Shown here: piece by piece, positions 25,878 to 34,591 of the stretch
How positions within the stretch are numbered: the first letter of the stretch is position 1
Layout: every line of letters begins with the position of its first letter
Source: G963676655 sp963678305
GTDB lineage: Bacteria; Verrucomicrobiota; Lentisphaeria; Victivallales; Victivallaceae
Length of the DNA: 64,000 bases
Assembly (NCBI GenBank): GCA_963678305.2
Contig: CAXXVV010000012.1
Location: 248,001-312,000 of the forward strand
Direction of reading: 5' to 3'
Notes under the pieces: generated by a model
What the model was told of the DNA's origin: nothing
Seen by the model: the letters and a program-made list of their open reading frames with translations, nothing else
Database searches by the model: none
Program-made: the position numbers and the translations under genes

Positions 25878-28800
25878 TCAACCATCAGGATGCTTATTGA
25901 ACTTTAAATACAGCAAACGGAAATTGAACGGTTCGATCGTTAAAAGGATATGATTGTTTTTTATTGCATATTTATTCTTGAAAATGGGATCAAATGCGTT
26001 TGGCGCAACTTTGCCGGAAATAGCCGGTTTGAGTAAAATATCACTTTTAATCTGTTTACCGGAGGTGTTGCCCAGCCACAAAAGCATTCCATCAGGAGAT
26101 TTCCACGCACTGATCAAAACATCACGGGAGTCTGCGGTCACTGGAACCTGTTTTTTCCAATATGGCATGAATTCGGTATTTTCCGAAGCGTATTTCCTTA
26201 TGGCTTTCCTTATTTCCAGGACTTTCTCAAGATATGCCCCGGTCCACCATATTTCCGGTCGAACGTACATGTTATGCAGTCCGGCCAGCATCCATGCCGC
26301 GTCCCGCCGCCAGTTTTCCGGGTATTCATACATCAGAAGTTCGCCCGGTCGTCCCAGATTTTTGCCGTCGAAAAGAATCCGCCACTGGGGCAGCGGGATA
26401 CCTTTAACCGGATTTTCTCCCAGCTGCTTATAGCGATAGCCTTCCCCCATCCATACCGAGTCGCAGTAGGGCCAAAGCGGGAACGTTGCCTGGTTGCCGG
26501 TTATGGTACCGCCTCTGGCCTTGACTATATTATGGATTCGACGAATCATTTTGATATAATTATAGGTCGGTTGGGTTGCGTGCAGTTTCCCCGCCGAGTC
26601 GCGCCAGCCGCAGCCGTGCAGTTCATTGGGGCAGGGGTAGGGGACCATTGCCGCGTCAATAAATATGCCGTCACATTTAAAGTCGTCGAGGGTTTTATTG
26701 ATTGCGAAGGTTATGAAATTCTGCCAATCCCCGCCGTAACAGACAGTTTGACTTTTTTGGTCGTGCCGGACTTTGTATAGTTTTGGCGTCGGGCGATCCG
26801 GGTTTAACCGTAAAGCCTGCCGGTGATATTTATGAAATTCCGGGGCCTTGTCCGACAGTTCAAAACCGAAGTAAAGCAGGATTTTCATCTGTTTTTTATG
26901 GCAAGCCTCGATCAGTTGCCGCAGTTCCACTGGATGTGCCGCTGTATAATGACTTTGAATGCTGGACCAACCCTGATGGAAGATAATGGTGTTGACGCCG
27001 GAATCTTGAACCCGGTCCAGGCATGATGCTTTGACATCATTTTTATCTTGAAAAAGTTGAGCCTTATTGTTGACGACTTTTCCGCCGGTACTGATCCGCC
27101 CGCTACTGCCGACACGTGGCCTGGTTATAATTTCCCCGTTCCGTTTTTCCGTGGATTCAAACCGGTCAAGCAATAAAGTTCCGGGAACTTTTTTCAAATC
27201 GGAATTGTTTTTTCCGGGTTGGACTTCATGGTCGAGAATACGTATCTCGCTGACTTTGAACCCGGCGCCGAACCTTGGCGTCAGAAAATTAAAGATGCTT
27301 TCACCGAATCTGAGCTTGGCCTTACCCATTGAATCGGGATTGATCGGGGCTGAAAAAAGTCCTTTTCTTGGATGTTCCGCCAACAGTTTTCCATTGAGGT
27401 ACAGTTTTATTTTCTGTTTTCCCCAGGTCAAAGTCAGGTGATATGGAGTGTCGGTTTTGCCCGAAAACGGACTGATAAATAAAGTTTTCCAGGTACCGTC
27501 CCAGATTGAAGTTGCTGAAGGCTGGATTCCCTCGTCAACAATAAAGCCGCCATGCGGAATACTCCAGGCTAGACGGATCTTTTCATGGCCGAGTGTGGCC
27601 ACCGTGAAAAGCTCCCGGATATAGGGTTCCCTGCCTAAGAGTTTTTTCATTTTAGCATTCGGATCGAAAGCAGCCTCGAAAACAATATCCAGCGTTCCCG
27701 CATCAGGATTGAGGCATTCGGCCGCCGGATAAGAGAGGTTGACCGCGGACGGGACTTTTTCCATATTGATGAATGCGCCGTGAAAATTACCCAGTTCGTT
27801 ACGTTTCCGGGGAAACTCCGTTACCGGAGTGGGCTGAAAGAAGATTTCAAACTTACTGTCCGGCTTGAAGACCGTGGAGGCTGTAATGAAATTGGCGGAA
27901 ATAGCAACCGAAGCCTTTTCAGGCTCAACCGTGAACGCTTCCCTGGCTTTGGGATTTACCCAGAACTGGTTCGTATCGGTGAACATGCACAACCCTGCGT
28001 CTTCATTACCGACCCAAAGCGGGAAAGCCCAGTTCTTACCTTTTTTGTCCTTGATTTCTCCTGCGAATCCACCGACTTTACCTAGCTTCGCAATTTGCGG
28101 ATTAAGCGGGAATATCAGACGGAAATTTGCAACTTTCGGCCGTGGAGAATCCAATACCGGTTGCAGGATTAGTCGACACAAACCATCGAATTCGATTTCA
28201 CAACGACCATTGAACAGTTGGTTGCCGACCTGCAAGCGTCCGGTCAGGACTGCTTTTTTTGCATCATGACTTGCCAGCTTGACATCAGATTTGAAATTCC
28301 GGCAATTTTTTCCGTCTTTGATCAGTCCGGCCGGAGCCGCCAGGAGTTTTATGTCCCCGATTTTAATTTGGTCGGGAAATACGGAATTACTGAAGATGAA
28401 TTTCTTACCGGCGGCAGTGATTGCGATCGATTTGTCCCGATTGATTTTTGCTTTCAATGCCTGCCAGCGGGCCGGGATTTTATCGCTGATCCCGCATTTT
28501 GAGTTTTCCCATTCAAAAGAAGCTTGTTTTGGCGGAACAGTTGTAAACAAGGTCTTGCTGAAGCCTAATTCGCCGGCGTTTAGGTGCTTGGGAGTGTATC
28601 TGAATTCATCAAGCAGCCCGATAAAGCCGCGATCGGCCTGTGTGCGATTGCCCGCAATTAAATCGGATGACTCATCCATTGTTTTGTTTTTACCCAGAAA
28701 AGCCTTGACAATCTCGGTTCCGTTGACAAATATCCTGCCTACGCCGTTTTTACCGTCGTAGCTTGCTGCAATATGGACCCAGCCGGCATTATTGCCAAAT

Positions 28801-29294
28801 ATGTCCTTATGCGGCGGCGTTGCCATTTTTTTGTCTGTGCCGTTTATATTTACGCTCCAGAGCAGGCGTTGACAATCTTTTTCACCATATTTGATAACCA
28901 GAGAGAATACTCCCTCTCGCGACCACAGTCTGGTATATTGCAGTAGTTTCCGGTTCGGTTTGAACCATGCTTCCACTGTATAAGCCGGGCTTTTCGGGAT
29001 ATTGGCCGCCGGGATCGAAAAGGCTTTGAAGCCGAAGCCTTTCCCGTCGAATTGCAAAGAATGATTGTTTTTATAGGGGAACTTTACAATATTCGAATAG
29101 ACGGGGACGGATGATGCAATCCCGCGAACGCCAAGATACGCATCCAAATTGCCCTTTGTATCCGGCACCGCCAACCCGCTTTCTATGTCAAACAAACAGG
29201 TTTTCGCATTCTTTCCGGCGGCAAATGCCAGAGAGCCGGTACAAATCAGTATCATCAGCGTCGTCAGGATTTTACTGCTGTTGAATATATGCAT
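25878..29294 (-). CDS. Large secreted LamG protein with predicted glycosidase domain
   Basis: A 1138-residue exported protein. A signal peptide (residues about 1-26, ending FAAG) is followed by a LamG-type concanavalin fold (about 55-250, with SPAYTVEAWFKPN and DEFRYTP). A beta-rich middle region comes next, then a second LamG domain (about 530-690, with PYHLTLTWGKQKIKLYLNG). The C-terminal part (about 740-1080) looks like a TIM barrel with TIIFHQGWSSIQ, MKILLYFGFEL and the strand DGIFIDAAMVPYPC, which provides a carboxylate. It resembles GH-type catalytic domains such as DUF6067/GH123-related proteins, but I cannot assign a GH family. AAGGAA lies before the ATG. Upstream genes are two dehydrogenases and LacI; downstream is a pseudopilin. 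Confidence 0.72.
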   Translation of the reverse strand: MHIFNSSKILTTLMILICTGSLAFAAGKNAKTCLFDIESGLAVPDTKGNLDAYLGVRGIASSVPVYSNIVKFPYKNNHSLQFDGKGFGFKAFSIPAANIPKSPAYTVEAWFKPNRKLLQYTRLWSREGVFSLVIKYGEKDCQRLLWSVNINGTDKKMATPPHKDIFGNNAGWVHIAASYDGKNGVGRIFVNGTEIVKAFLGKNKTMDESSDLIAGNRTQADRGFIGLLDEFRYTPKHLNAGELGFSKTLFTTVPPKQASFEWENSKCGISDKIPARWQALKAKINRDKSIAITAAGKKFIFSNSVFPDQIKIGDIKLLAAPAGLIKDGKNCRNFKSDVKLASHDAKKAVLTGRLQVGNQLFNGRCEIEFDGLCRLILQPVLDSPRPKVANFRLIFPLNPQIAKLGKVGGFAGEIKDKKGKNWAFPLWVGNEDAGLCMFTDTNQFWVNPKAREAFTVEPEKASVAISANFITASTVFKPDSKFEIFFQPTPVTEFPRKRNELGNFHGAFINMEKVPSAVNLSYPAAECLNPDAGTLDIVFEAAFDPNAKMKKLLGREPYIRELFTVATLGHEKIRLAWSIPHGGFIVDEGIQPSATSIWDGTWKTLFISPFSGKTDTPYHLTLTWGKQKIKLYLNGKLLAEHPRKGLFSAPINPDSMGKAKLRFGESIFNFLTPRFGAGFKVSEIRILDHEVQPGKNNSDLKKVPGTLLLDRFESTEKRNGEIITRPRVGSSGRISTGGKVVNNKAQLFQDKNDVKASCLDRVQDSGVNTIIFHQGWSSIQSHYTAAHPVELRQLIEACHKKQMKILLYFGFELSDKAPEFHKYHRQALRLNPDRPTPKLYKVRHDQKSQTVCYGGDWQNFITFAINKTLDDFKCDGIFIDAAMVPYPCPNELHGCGWRDSAGKLHATQPTYNYIKMIRRIHNIVKARGGTITGNQATFPLWPYCDSVWMGEGYRYKQLGENPVKGIPLPQWRILFDGKNLGRPGELLMYEYPENWRRDAAWMLAGLHNMYVRPEIWWTGAYLEKVLEIRKAIRKYASENTEFMPYWKKQVPVTADSRDVLISAWKSPDGMLLWLGNTSGKQIKSDILLKPAISGKVAPNAFDPIFKNKYAIKNNHILLTIEPFNFRLLYLKFNKHPDG

Positions 29295-29368
29295 ATCTTT
29301 TATTTCCTTTTCTGGATGATTTAGCGGCGATTTCAAAAATCTGCAAAGATAGTCTTGAAATTACCTGT

Positions 29369-30229
29369 TTATTTTTCTATTTTTATCCATTGGTCCATGG
29401 CGGCAAGCGCTTTTATTCCGGTTTCCACCAGCGCCGCGATTTCAATGGTTTCCTCCTGAGCAATGCATGATTTCCCGGTCGCAAAGAACTCAAGCATGGC
29501 TTCAATGAACATCGGAAAAAAGTCCGACATATTATTGAGATTCCGGCTTTGGCCATCGCCGTATTCTAACGCGGCCTGGAAGCCGCAGCTTGCAATTCGG
29601 GTCATTGCGCCGCGTCGTTCATCCGGGTAATCAATTAACATGACTTGCGAGTCGCCGCTGCCGCATTGCATGACTCGCCCGGCTCCGGTGCCGAGCAGCA
29701 TTACCAGCATCTCGATCTGGTGAATACTGTACTCTTCAAAAGATCTTCCGCCGCCCAGGGTTGACGCGAAAATTGCTTTCTCGCCGGCAAGTGTCTCGTT
29801 CACCGCCGATTGCAATTCCGAACCAAAACGTAAGGCGGAGGAACTCATCAGCGGAGTTCCGTATTCTGCTGCCAGCGCAAACATCCGTTTTGCGGCCGCG
29901 ACACTGGGCGCGAAAGGCTTGTCGATGTATACCGGTTTGCCGCTTTTCAGGGGCAGTTGCGCCAGCCGCTCATGAACATCAGGATCGCTTGGAGCTAAAA
30001 CCGCGATGCAGTCGCACTCCCCGACAATCTGTTCGATCCCGGTAGCCGCTTTAATATTGAAGTCCCGACACCATTCATGCAGATTGCGCACTCCCGGTTT
30101 GGTGAGTTCCTCCCAGGCCAGATGAATTTCAAATTCATCGCCGCGGTTGGAGTTACGGATCATTTCCGGATAATTATTGGCGTGCCATTCGTCAATGGAG
30201 TAATCTATAAAACCAATTTTCTTTTTCAT
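29369..30229 (-). CDS. Gfo/Idh/MocA-like oxidoreductase (short variant)
   Basis: A 286-residue protein related to Gfo/Idh/MocA dehydrogenases but atypical. The N-terminus (KKKIGFIDYSIDEWHANNYP) lacks the canonical GxGxxG and has instead a D-x-x-x-D-x-W start found in a divergent subgroup. CIAVLAPSDPDVHERL and the catalytic-type PVYIDKPFAPS (DKP in place of EKP) are visible. The C-terminal domain is shorter than usual. It is located 12 bases after another Gfo/Idh/MocA gene, so the two may form a heteromer or work in sequence. AAAGGA precedes the ATG. Missing GxGxxG means cofactor binding is uncertain. Confidence 0.78.
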   Translation of the reverse strand: MKKKIGFIDYSIDEWHANNYPEMIRNSNRGDEFEIHLAWEELTKPGVRNLHEWCRDFNIKAATGIEQIVGECDCIAVLAPSDPDVHERLAQLPLKSGKPVYIDKPFAPSVAAAKRMFALAAEYGTPLMSSSALRFGSELQSAVNETLAGEKAIFASTLGGGRSFEEYSIHQIEMLVMLLGTGAGRVMQCGSGDSQVMLIDYPDERRGAMTRIASCGFQAALEYGDGQSRNLNNMSDFFPMFIEAMLEFFATGKSCIAQEETIEIAALVETGIKALAAMDQWIKIEK

Positions 30230-30241
30230 CGCATAAATCCT

Positions 30242-31186
30242 TTATTTGTATTCCGACTGAATGATTTCCAGACAGCGGATTCCGTCTTCAATTCCCACCG
30301 GGACTGCCGTGTCATTGTTGATAGCGTCGACAAATAATTTTATTTCAAGGTCAAAGCCGCCGCTGTTTTCCACCGCGATACTTTCCCACTCTTTCCGCTC
30401 CAAATTGAAGTAGCGTAATTCCTTGCCGTATTCATATACCAAACGCCCGGCCTGTCCCGTAATATCCACTTTGGCGCGACCGCACCCCGCGACGAACCCT
30501 GAAGTAAGTGAACCAAGTACCCCGTTTGCAGATTTCAAGACCAGAATGGCGCAATCTTCAACGTCGGTTCCTGCGAAATGTCTATGCATAACCGCTTGTT
30601 GCTCGATTACCTCACCAATGAGATAGCGGAATAAATCAACGGAATGTGAACTTGTGTCAAGCATGCAGCCGCCGCCGGAAACCACTTTACGGCAGAACCA
30701 TTTGTCTTTCATGGCAAAAGCCGGACCGCAGAATTCATTCAAAAACAATACCGGCTGACCGATTTTGCCGTTATCGATGAATTCTTTCATTTTTTGTGTT
30801 GCCGGCAGGAAGCGATGACGGAAGGCAATCATAAACCTGGCGTTTGAATTTTTTACAGTTGCACGGATTTTCTCCGCATCTTCCAGATTGTGGGCCAGAG
30901 GTTTTTCACACAGCACATGGATGCCTTTTTCCAGCGCGTACACGGCAAATTCCGCATGAGTTGCCGGCGGAGTGCAGATACTTACCAGATCAACCTTACC
31001 TGAATCAATCAGTTCCCGGGCGGATGCGTAAAGTTCCGTTTCATAATCCAGATTTTGCGCAAGTGATTTTGCCGCTTCCGGATTCGTGTCGGCCAGCGCG
31101 GCAACCTCTATCCCGTTTTCCTTGTAACCTGCAACATGCGGCCAGGCCACTCCTCCACACCCGATAATACCAGCTTTTAAAGCCAT
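30242..31186 (-). CDS. Gfo/Idh/MocA family oxidoreductase
   Basis: A 314-residue dehydrogenase with the full pattern: Rossmann start AGIIGCGGVAWPHVAGY, SICTPPATHAEF, and catalytic EKPLAHNLEDA. The C-terminal substrate domain carries GGGCMLDTSSHSVDLFRYLIG, with the family's D and H. It would oxidise a carbohydrate or sugar acid with NAD(P). GGAG lies before the ATG, 27 bases after the LacI-type gene, so it is probably under that regulator. The next gene is a divergent second family member. Confidence 0.9.
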   Translation of the reverse strand: MALKAGIIGCGGVAWPHVAGYKENGIEVAALADTNPEAAKSLAQNLDYETELYASARELIDSGKVDLVSICTPPATHAEFAVYALEKGIHVLCEKPLAHNLEDAEKIRATVKNSNARFMIAFRHRFLPATQKMKEFIDNGKIGQPVLFLNEFCGPAFAMKDKWFCRKVVSGGGCMLDTSSHSVDLFRYLIGEVIEQQAVMHRHFAGTDVEDCAILVLKSANGVLGSLTSGFVAGCGRAKVDITGQAGRLVYEYGKELRYFNLERKEWESIAVENSGGFDLEIKLFVDAINNDTAVPVGIEDGIRCLEIIQSEYK

Positions 31187-31213
31187 CGTAAACTCCGTGA
31201 TTATATTTACCTG

Positions 31214-32170
31214 TTATAACTTTCCTGCCGGAGCCGCCGTGCTTCCACGCACGATCAATTCCGGCGGCAGGAACGTATTTTCAACTTTATGATGATTTAT
31301 TTTTTTCAATAATAGCTCGACGCTGACTTCGCCTATTCTTTTCTTCGCCTGAGCTACGGTCGTAAAAGAAAATTCCGGCAATGCGGCAAACCAGAGATCG
31401 TCGGTCCCGACGATCGATACATCCTCCGGCACTCTCAGCCCCAGTCCGGTTACAATATGCCTTACTTCAATTGCTTCTATATCTGAATAGCTGATTATTG
31501 CGGTCGGATGCTCCGCTTCAGACATGATTGCCGCTAATTCTGAGGCGGCTTTGTATTGTACTTCACGGCAGCCTGCCTGTTTAATAACAGATAGATTTCC
31601 TTCAAGTCGTTCCTGCTGGGTCGCGCTGCAGGCAAAAAAACGGTGTCCTAGCCTGACCAGGTGTTCCGCCGCAACCTTGCCTCCAGCAAAATCGTCGTTC
31701 TTGACGCATGTGTACTTTGAATTATCTTGCGGGACCGAACAAAAAACGAATGGAACTCCCCTTTTTTCAATTAACGCGATAATTTCTTTCGGCAGTTGAC
31801 GGGACAAAACCAGGCCATCGACATTTTTTTCGAGAAATATAAGCACCTGTTCAGTCAAACTTTCCGGGTTTTTGCTGATAATCCCGGTCAGCAGTCCATA
31901 CTTGAATCTACTGCAGGCTTCTCCGATGCCCTGTAAAAGTTCATTGTAGAATGACGAAGTGACTCCATCAACCAGATAACCGATCAAATGGCTGCGGTTG
32001 GATTGTAATCCCCGACCGAAATTATTCGGAATATAGTTAAGTTCAGCCGCCAGTTTTTTGATTTTCCTAACCGTATCCGCCGCGACTCGTTTATCATTGT
32101 TTAAAGCCAGACTGACTGTAGCGGGAGATATTTTTAATTTTACGGCCAGTTCTTTTATCGTTACACTCAT
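31214..32170 (-). CDS. LacI-family transcriptional regulator
   Basis: A 318-residue repressor of LacI type, near the usual 330. The N-terminal helix-turn-helix is TIKELAVKLKISPATVSLAL (residues 4-23), followed by the hinge helix region NFGRGLQSNRSHLIGYLVDG. The rest is a periplasmic-binding-protein-like sensor with LVLSRQLPK, FVFCSVPQDN, VSIVGTDDLWFAALPEFSFT and the dimer-region VELLLKKI. It heads a minus-strand run of two dehydrogenases, a large LamG protein and a pseudopilin. Its own promoter contains two palindromes with the AAAACGTTTT core typical of LacI-family operators, so it is probably autoregulated. Confidence 0.92.
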   Translation of the reverse strand: MSVTIKELAVKLKISPATVSLALNNDKRVAADTVRKIKKLAAELNYIPNNFGRGLQSNRSHLIGYLVDGVTSSFYNELLQGIGEACSRFKYGLLTGIISKNPESLTEQVLIFLEKNVDGLVLSRQLPKEIIALIEKRGVPFVFCSVPQDNSKYTCVKNDDFAGGKVAAEHLVRLGHRFFACSATQQERLEGNLSVIKQAGCREVQYKAASELAAIMSEAEHPTAIISYSDIEAIEVRHIVTGLGLRVPEDVSIVGTDDLWFAALPEFSFTTVAQAKKRIGEVSVELLLKKINHHKVENTFLPPELIVRGSTAAPAGKL

Positions 32171-32186
32171 TCTGCATATTCCTTTG

Positions 32187-32202
32187 TTTAAAACGTTTTA
32201 AA
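32187..32202. promoter_or_regulatory. LacI-type operator O2 (perfect 16-bp palindrome)
   Basis: TTTAAAACGTTTTAAA is a perfect palindrome with a central CG, 17 bases before the regulator ATG and overlapping the upstream edge of the ribosome site. Its centre lies 43 bp from that of a second site, near four helical turns. Confidence 0.75.
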
Positions 32203-32230
32203 AGAAGAGTTGAAATTATTCCACAGGCAT

Positions 32231-32244
32231 TTAAAACGTTTTAA
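32231..32244. promoter_or_regulatory. LacI-type operator O1 (14-bp palindrome)
   Basis: TTAAAACGTTTTAA shares the core of the first site and lies right below the -10 box, where a bound repressor would block initiation of the regulator operon. Confidence 0.75.
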
Positions 32245-32246
32245 TT

Positions 32247-32276
32247 ATAATATAAACAAATAACTGAATTTGTCAA
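32247..32276 (-). promoter_or_regulatory. Promoter of the LacI-headed operon
   Basis: On the minus strand a consensus -35 TTGACA (32271-32276) is followed after 18 bases by TATTAT (32247-32252); a 16-base spacing to TATATT (32249-32254) is the alternative. The operator O1 begins 3 bases downstream. Confidence 0.7.
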
Positions 32277-32819
32277 CAGGTGTTTTTGAAAAATTTTTAA
32301 TGTTTTCTTGATAATGTCATAATCCGACGGTTCCGACATAAGTTGTAATTTTTCATTGTTTTGGACTATTGGGACTGATGGGACTCATGAATTTTACCTG
32401 AAATCTTAACCGCCCCAAAGCTCTCAAGTGTCTCATTTTTAAGAATCTGATGAATTAAGTATTACTTGATTTTAAATTAAGTTATAAGTAGTTTATAATA
32501 AGTGTTTTGAATGTATTATTTTTTAGTGTACTGATGAAATGGTGTATCATCTTTTGGCAGCAAGCCAAGTGGTAAAGCGGAAGGGGTGCGCAGGGGCGCG
32601 CTGGGTGCCCCGCCAAGCGATAGCGCAGAAAAAACTCTGCCTTGGGTTGTAACACAACCGAACGCCGGTAAAAAAGGTCCAGAATGAAATCTTTGTGCAG
32701 CCGTCGTCAGGCGCGGAGGGAGTTTAAGGGGCGCCCCTCAATTAACATCATATCATCAGCACTCCCGTGTTTTTTCGTGATTTTTCGTGGTTAATATTTG
32801 TATTTCGCACGACTCATTC
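32277..32819. other. Long intergenic region between ABC and LacI operons
   Basis: No protein gene is supported. From 32362 to 32388 three imperfect units of the GGGACTNAT type occur in tandem. A GC-rich hairpin island follows at 32554-32738. Near 32769-32792 there is a TTCGTG direct repeat (TTTTTTCGTGATTTTTCGTG), a sequence style I associate with dispersed intergenic repeats in the PVC group. The rest is AT-rich. Confidence 0.45.
32554..32738. ncRNA. GC-rich hairpin-dense island (possible structured RNA or repeat)
   Basis: Within about 185 bases there are five self-complementary units: TTGGC/GCCAA (32554-32568), GGGGC/GCCCC (32593-32611), GCAGA/TCTGC (32625-32640), GGTTGT/ACAACC (32645-32659) and the palindrome AGGGGCGCCCCT (32727-32738). 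GC content is much higher than the flanks. It lies downstream of the ABC operon and about 280 bases upstream of the LacI promoter, so it is not in leader position for either. A non-coding RNA or a mobile repeat are both possible; strand is unknown. Confidence 0.35.
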
Positions 32820-33599
32820 TTAATGAAACAAAGAGAGCAGTGGACGGCCGGCCGAATCTTTGACCGTTTCAACCCGGCAATGATAAGTTTCACCGATGAT
32901 CTCCGGAGTCACTACCGCATCAGGGGGGCCGTCCGCGATGATTTTGCCGTGGCGCAACAGGACCAGGCGCGAACAATAATGCGCGCTCAACTGAATATCA
33001 TGAGAGATCAGCATGATCGCCATGCCGCGCTTCGATTGAAGTTCCGTCAGCAGTTCCATCAGCCTGACGCTGTGACCCAGGTCAAGAGATGCGGTTGGTT
33101 CGTCAAGCAGCAGAATTTCCGGTTCCTGGGCCAGGGACGCTGCGGTTACTGTGCGCTGCCGCTCGCCGCCGCTGAGGTTGCTGAACGGCTTGTTCGCCAG
33201 ATCGATGATATCCATTTCCACCATTGCCCGCTCAACCTGTTCGCGATCGTGTCGCGTGATCCAGCCGAACCTTGATAAACGTGAGATCCGCCCCATTTCC
33301 ACCACTTGTTTGACCGAATATGGCATTGGGGTCGAGACAAATTGAGGAACCATCGCCAGGCGGGAAGCTCGTTCCCGGTGCGGAATTTCTCGGATTGGGC
33401 GATCATTGAGGCAAACCCTGCCTTTGTGCGGCACCAGACTGCCGCTGAGGATTTTGAAAACAGTTGTTTTGCCGGCTCCGTTAGGACCGATCAGGCCGGT
33501 AAAGGAATGAGGCTCCAGCACTAGAGAAAAGTCATGCAGCAGCGGCGGGGTGTCCGGGTACGCGAAACTGATATTTTCGGCGGATAATTTTGCGCTCAT
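32820..33599 (-). CDS. ABC transporter ATPase, iron-chelate/B12 type
   Basis: A 259-residue ATP-binding subunit of the FecE/BtuD group. Walker A is GPNGAGKTT (38-46), the Q-loop Gln is Q86, the signature LSGGERQR lies at 142-149, and Walker B LLLDEPTASLD includes D166-E167. The switch His lies in MLISHDIQLSA. It hydrolyses ATP to drive the FecCD-type permease encoded just upstream; its ATG overlaps that gene's stop by 4 bases (ATGA). Together they would import a siderophore, heme, cobalamin or other chelate. The substrate-binding protein gene is not in the cluster. Confidence 0.93.
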   Translation of the reverse strand: MSAKLSAENISFAYPDTPPLLHDFSLVLEPHSFTGLIGPNGAGKTTVFKILSGSLVPHKGRVCLNDRPIREIPHRERASRLAMVPQFVSTPMPYSVKQVVEMGRISRLSRFGWITRHDREQVERAMVEMDIIDLANKPFSNLSGGERQRTVTAASLAQEPEILLLDEPTASLDLGHSVRLMELLTELQSKRGMAIMLISHDIQLSAHYCSRLVLLRHGKIIADGPPDAVVTPEIIGETYHCRVETVKDSAGRPLLSLFH

Positions 33600-34588
33600 T
33601 TATGGCTGTCCCTTCTTTTCCGGTTCAGCAGCCAAAGGAAAAACGGTCCGCCCAGCGATGCGGTAATGACTCCGACCGGGACATCCTGGGCCGGGAGGAT
33701 TGAACGTGAAATCGTATCGCAGAGGATCAGAAACATGCCGCCGCCGAACAGGCCGAGCGGAAACAGTCGGCGGTGATCCGCGCCGAAAAGACTGCGCAGG
33801 ATATGTGGAACGATCAGACCGACAAAACCGATGATTCCCGCCAGAGAGACCGATGCGGCGGTTAACAGTGATGCGATTCCGAGCAGGGTGTAAACGGTCC
33901 CCTTCGGTGATATTCCGAAATGCCAGGCCATATCTTCACCCAGGGAAATCACATTTGCTTCACGCCCGAAGATAAAAAGGATGAATGTCCCGAGTGGTGC
34001 CAGAATGCTCGCGCAGATCAGCAGCCGGGGATTTAATGCCTGTAGATTTCCCAGCATCCACCAGGTGATGCTGTTGAGGTCTTCGACTCCAAGCGTGCTG
34101 ATGATAAACATCATCATGCTTGAGCAGACGGTGCCGATAATGATCCCGCTGAGCATGATATTGGTGGTGTAGGCTGAACTTTGGCCGCCGGCGACCGCCA
34201 GGACCAGGGCCAAAACGATCAATGATGAGAGAAAAGCGACCGCCGGGATTGCCAGAGAAGACATGGCCGCCAGGCCGCTGATGATCGCGATTGCGGCGCC
34301 GACTCCGGAACCGCCGCTGATGCCCAGAATAAACGGTTCGGCCAAAGGATTTCTTAACACCGCCTGATAGGCCAGCCCGGCGACTGCTAAGGCTCCGCCA
34401 ACTGAAAATGCGGTCAGTGCCCGGGTCATGCGCAATTCGACAATAACTTTAAGCTGAATGCTCGACAGTTCAGGGTTGAACAAATTGGTGTCGCCGCACA
34501 ATAGACTGATTGCGAAAACTGGCGGGAGAAGCAGAATCATGACCACAAAAGGATGATTCCTGATGATTTTTTTAAGATTGTTTATCAT
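33596..34588 (-). CDS. FecCD/BtuC-type ABC permease
   Basis: A 330-residue inner-membrane permease of the FecCD family, the correct length and with about ten hydrophobic helices. Family segments are RMTRALTAFSVGGALAVAGLAYQ, NPLAEPFILGISGGSGVGAA, GLIVPHILR and GDHRRLFPLG-like ADHRRLFPLG near the coupling region. It pairs with the following ATPase gene by a 4-base overlap. It begins 3 bases after the stop of the large secreted GH71-like protein, so all three are probably one transcript. Substrate unknown; a missing binding-protein gene is notable. Confidence 0.92.
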   Translation of the reverse strand: MINNLKKIIRNHPFVVMILLLPPVFAISLLCGDTNLFNPELSSIQLKVIVELRMTRALTAFSVGGALAVAGLAYQAVLRNPLAEPFILGISGGSGVGAAIAIISGLAAMSSLAIPAVAFLSSLIVLALVLAVAGGQSSAYTTNIMLSGIIIGTVCSSMMMFIISTLGVEDLNSITWWMLGNLQALNPRLLICASILAPLGTFILFIFGREANVISLGEDMAWHFGISPKGTVYTLLGIASLLTAASVSLAGIIGFVGLIVPHILRSLFGADHRRLFPLGLFGGGMFLILCDTISRSILPAQDVPVGVITASLGGPFFLWLLNRKRRDSHK

Positions 34589-34591
34589 TGG

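Noticed and set aside
32554..32738. Cobalamin or other riboswitch for the ABC transporter
   Set aside because: The element is downstream of the transporter operon on its strand, and I could not find conserved B12-box or other riboswitch core sequences.
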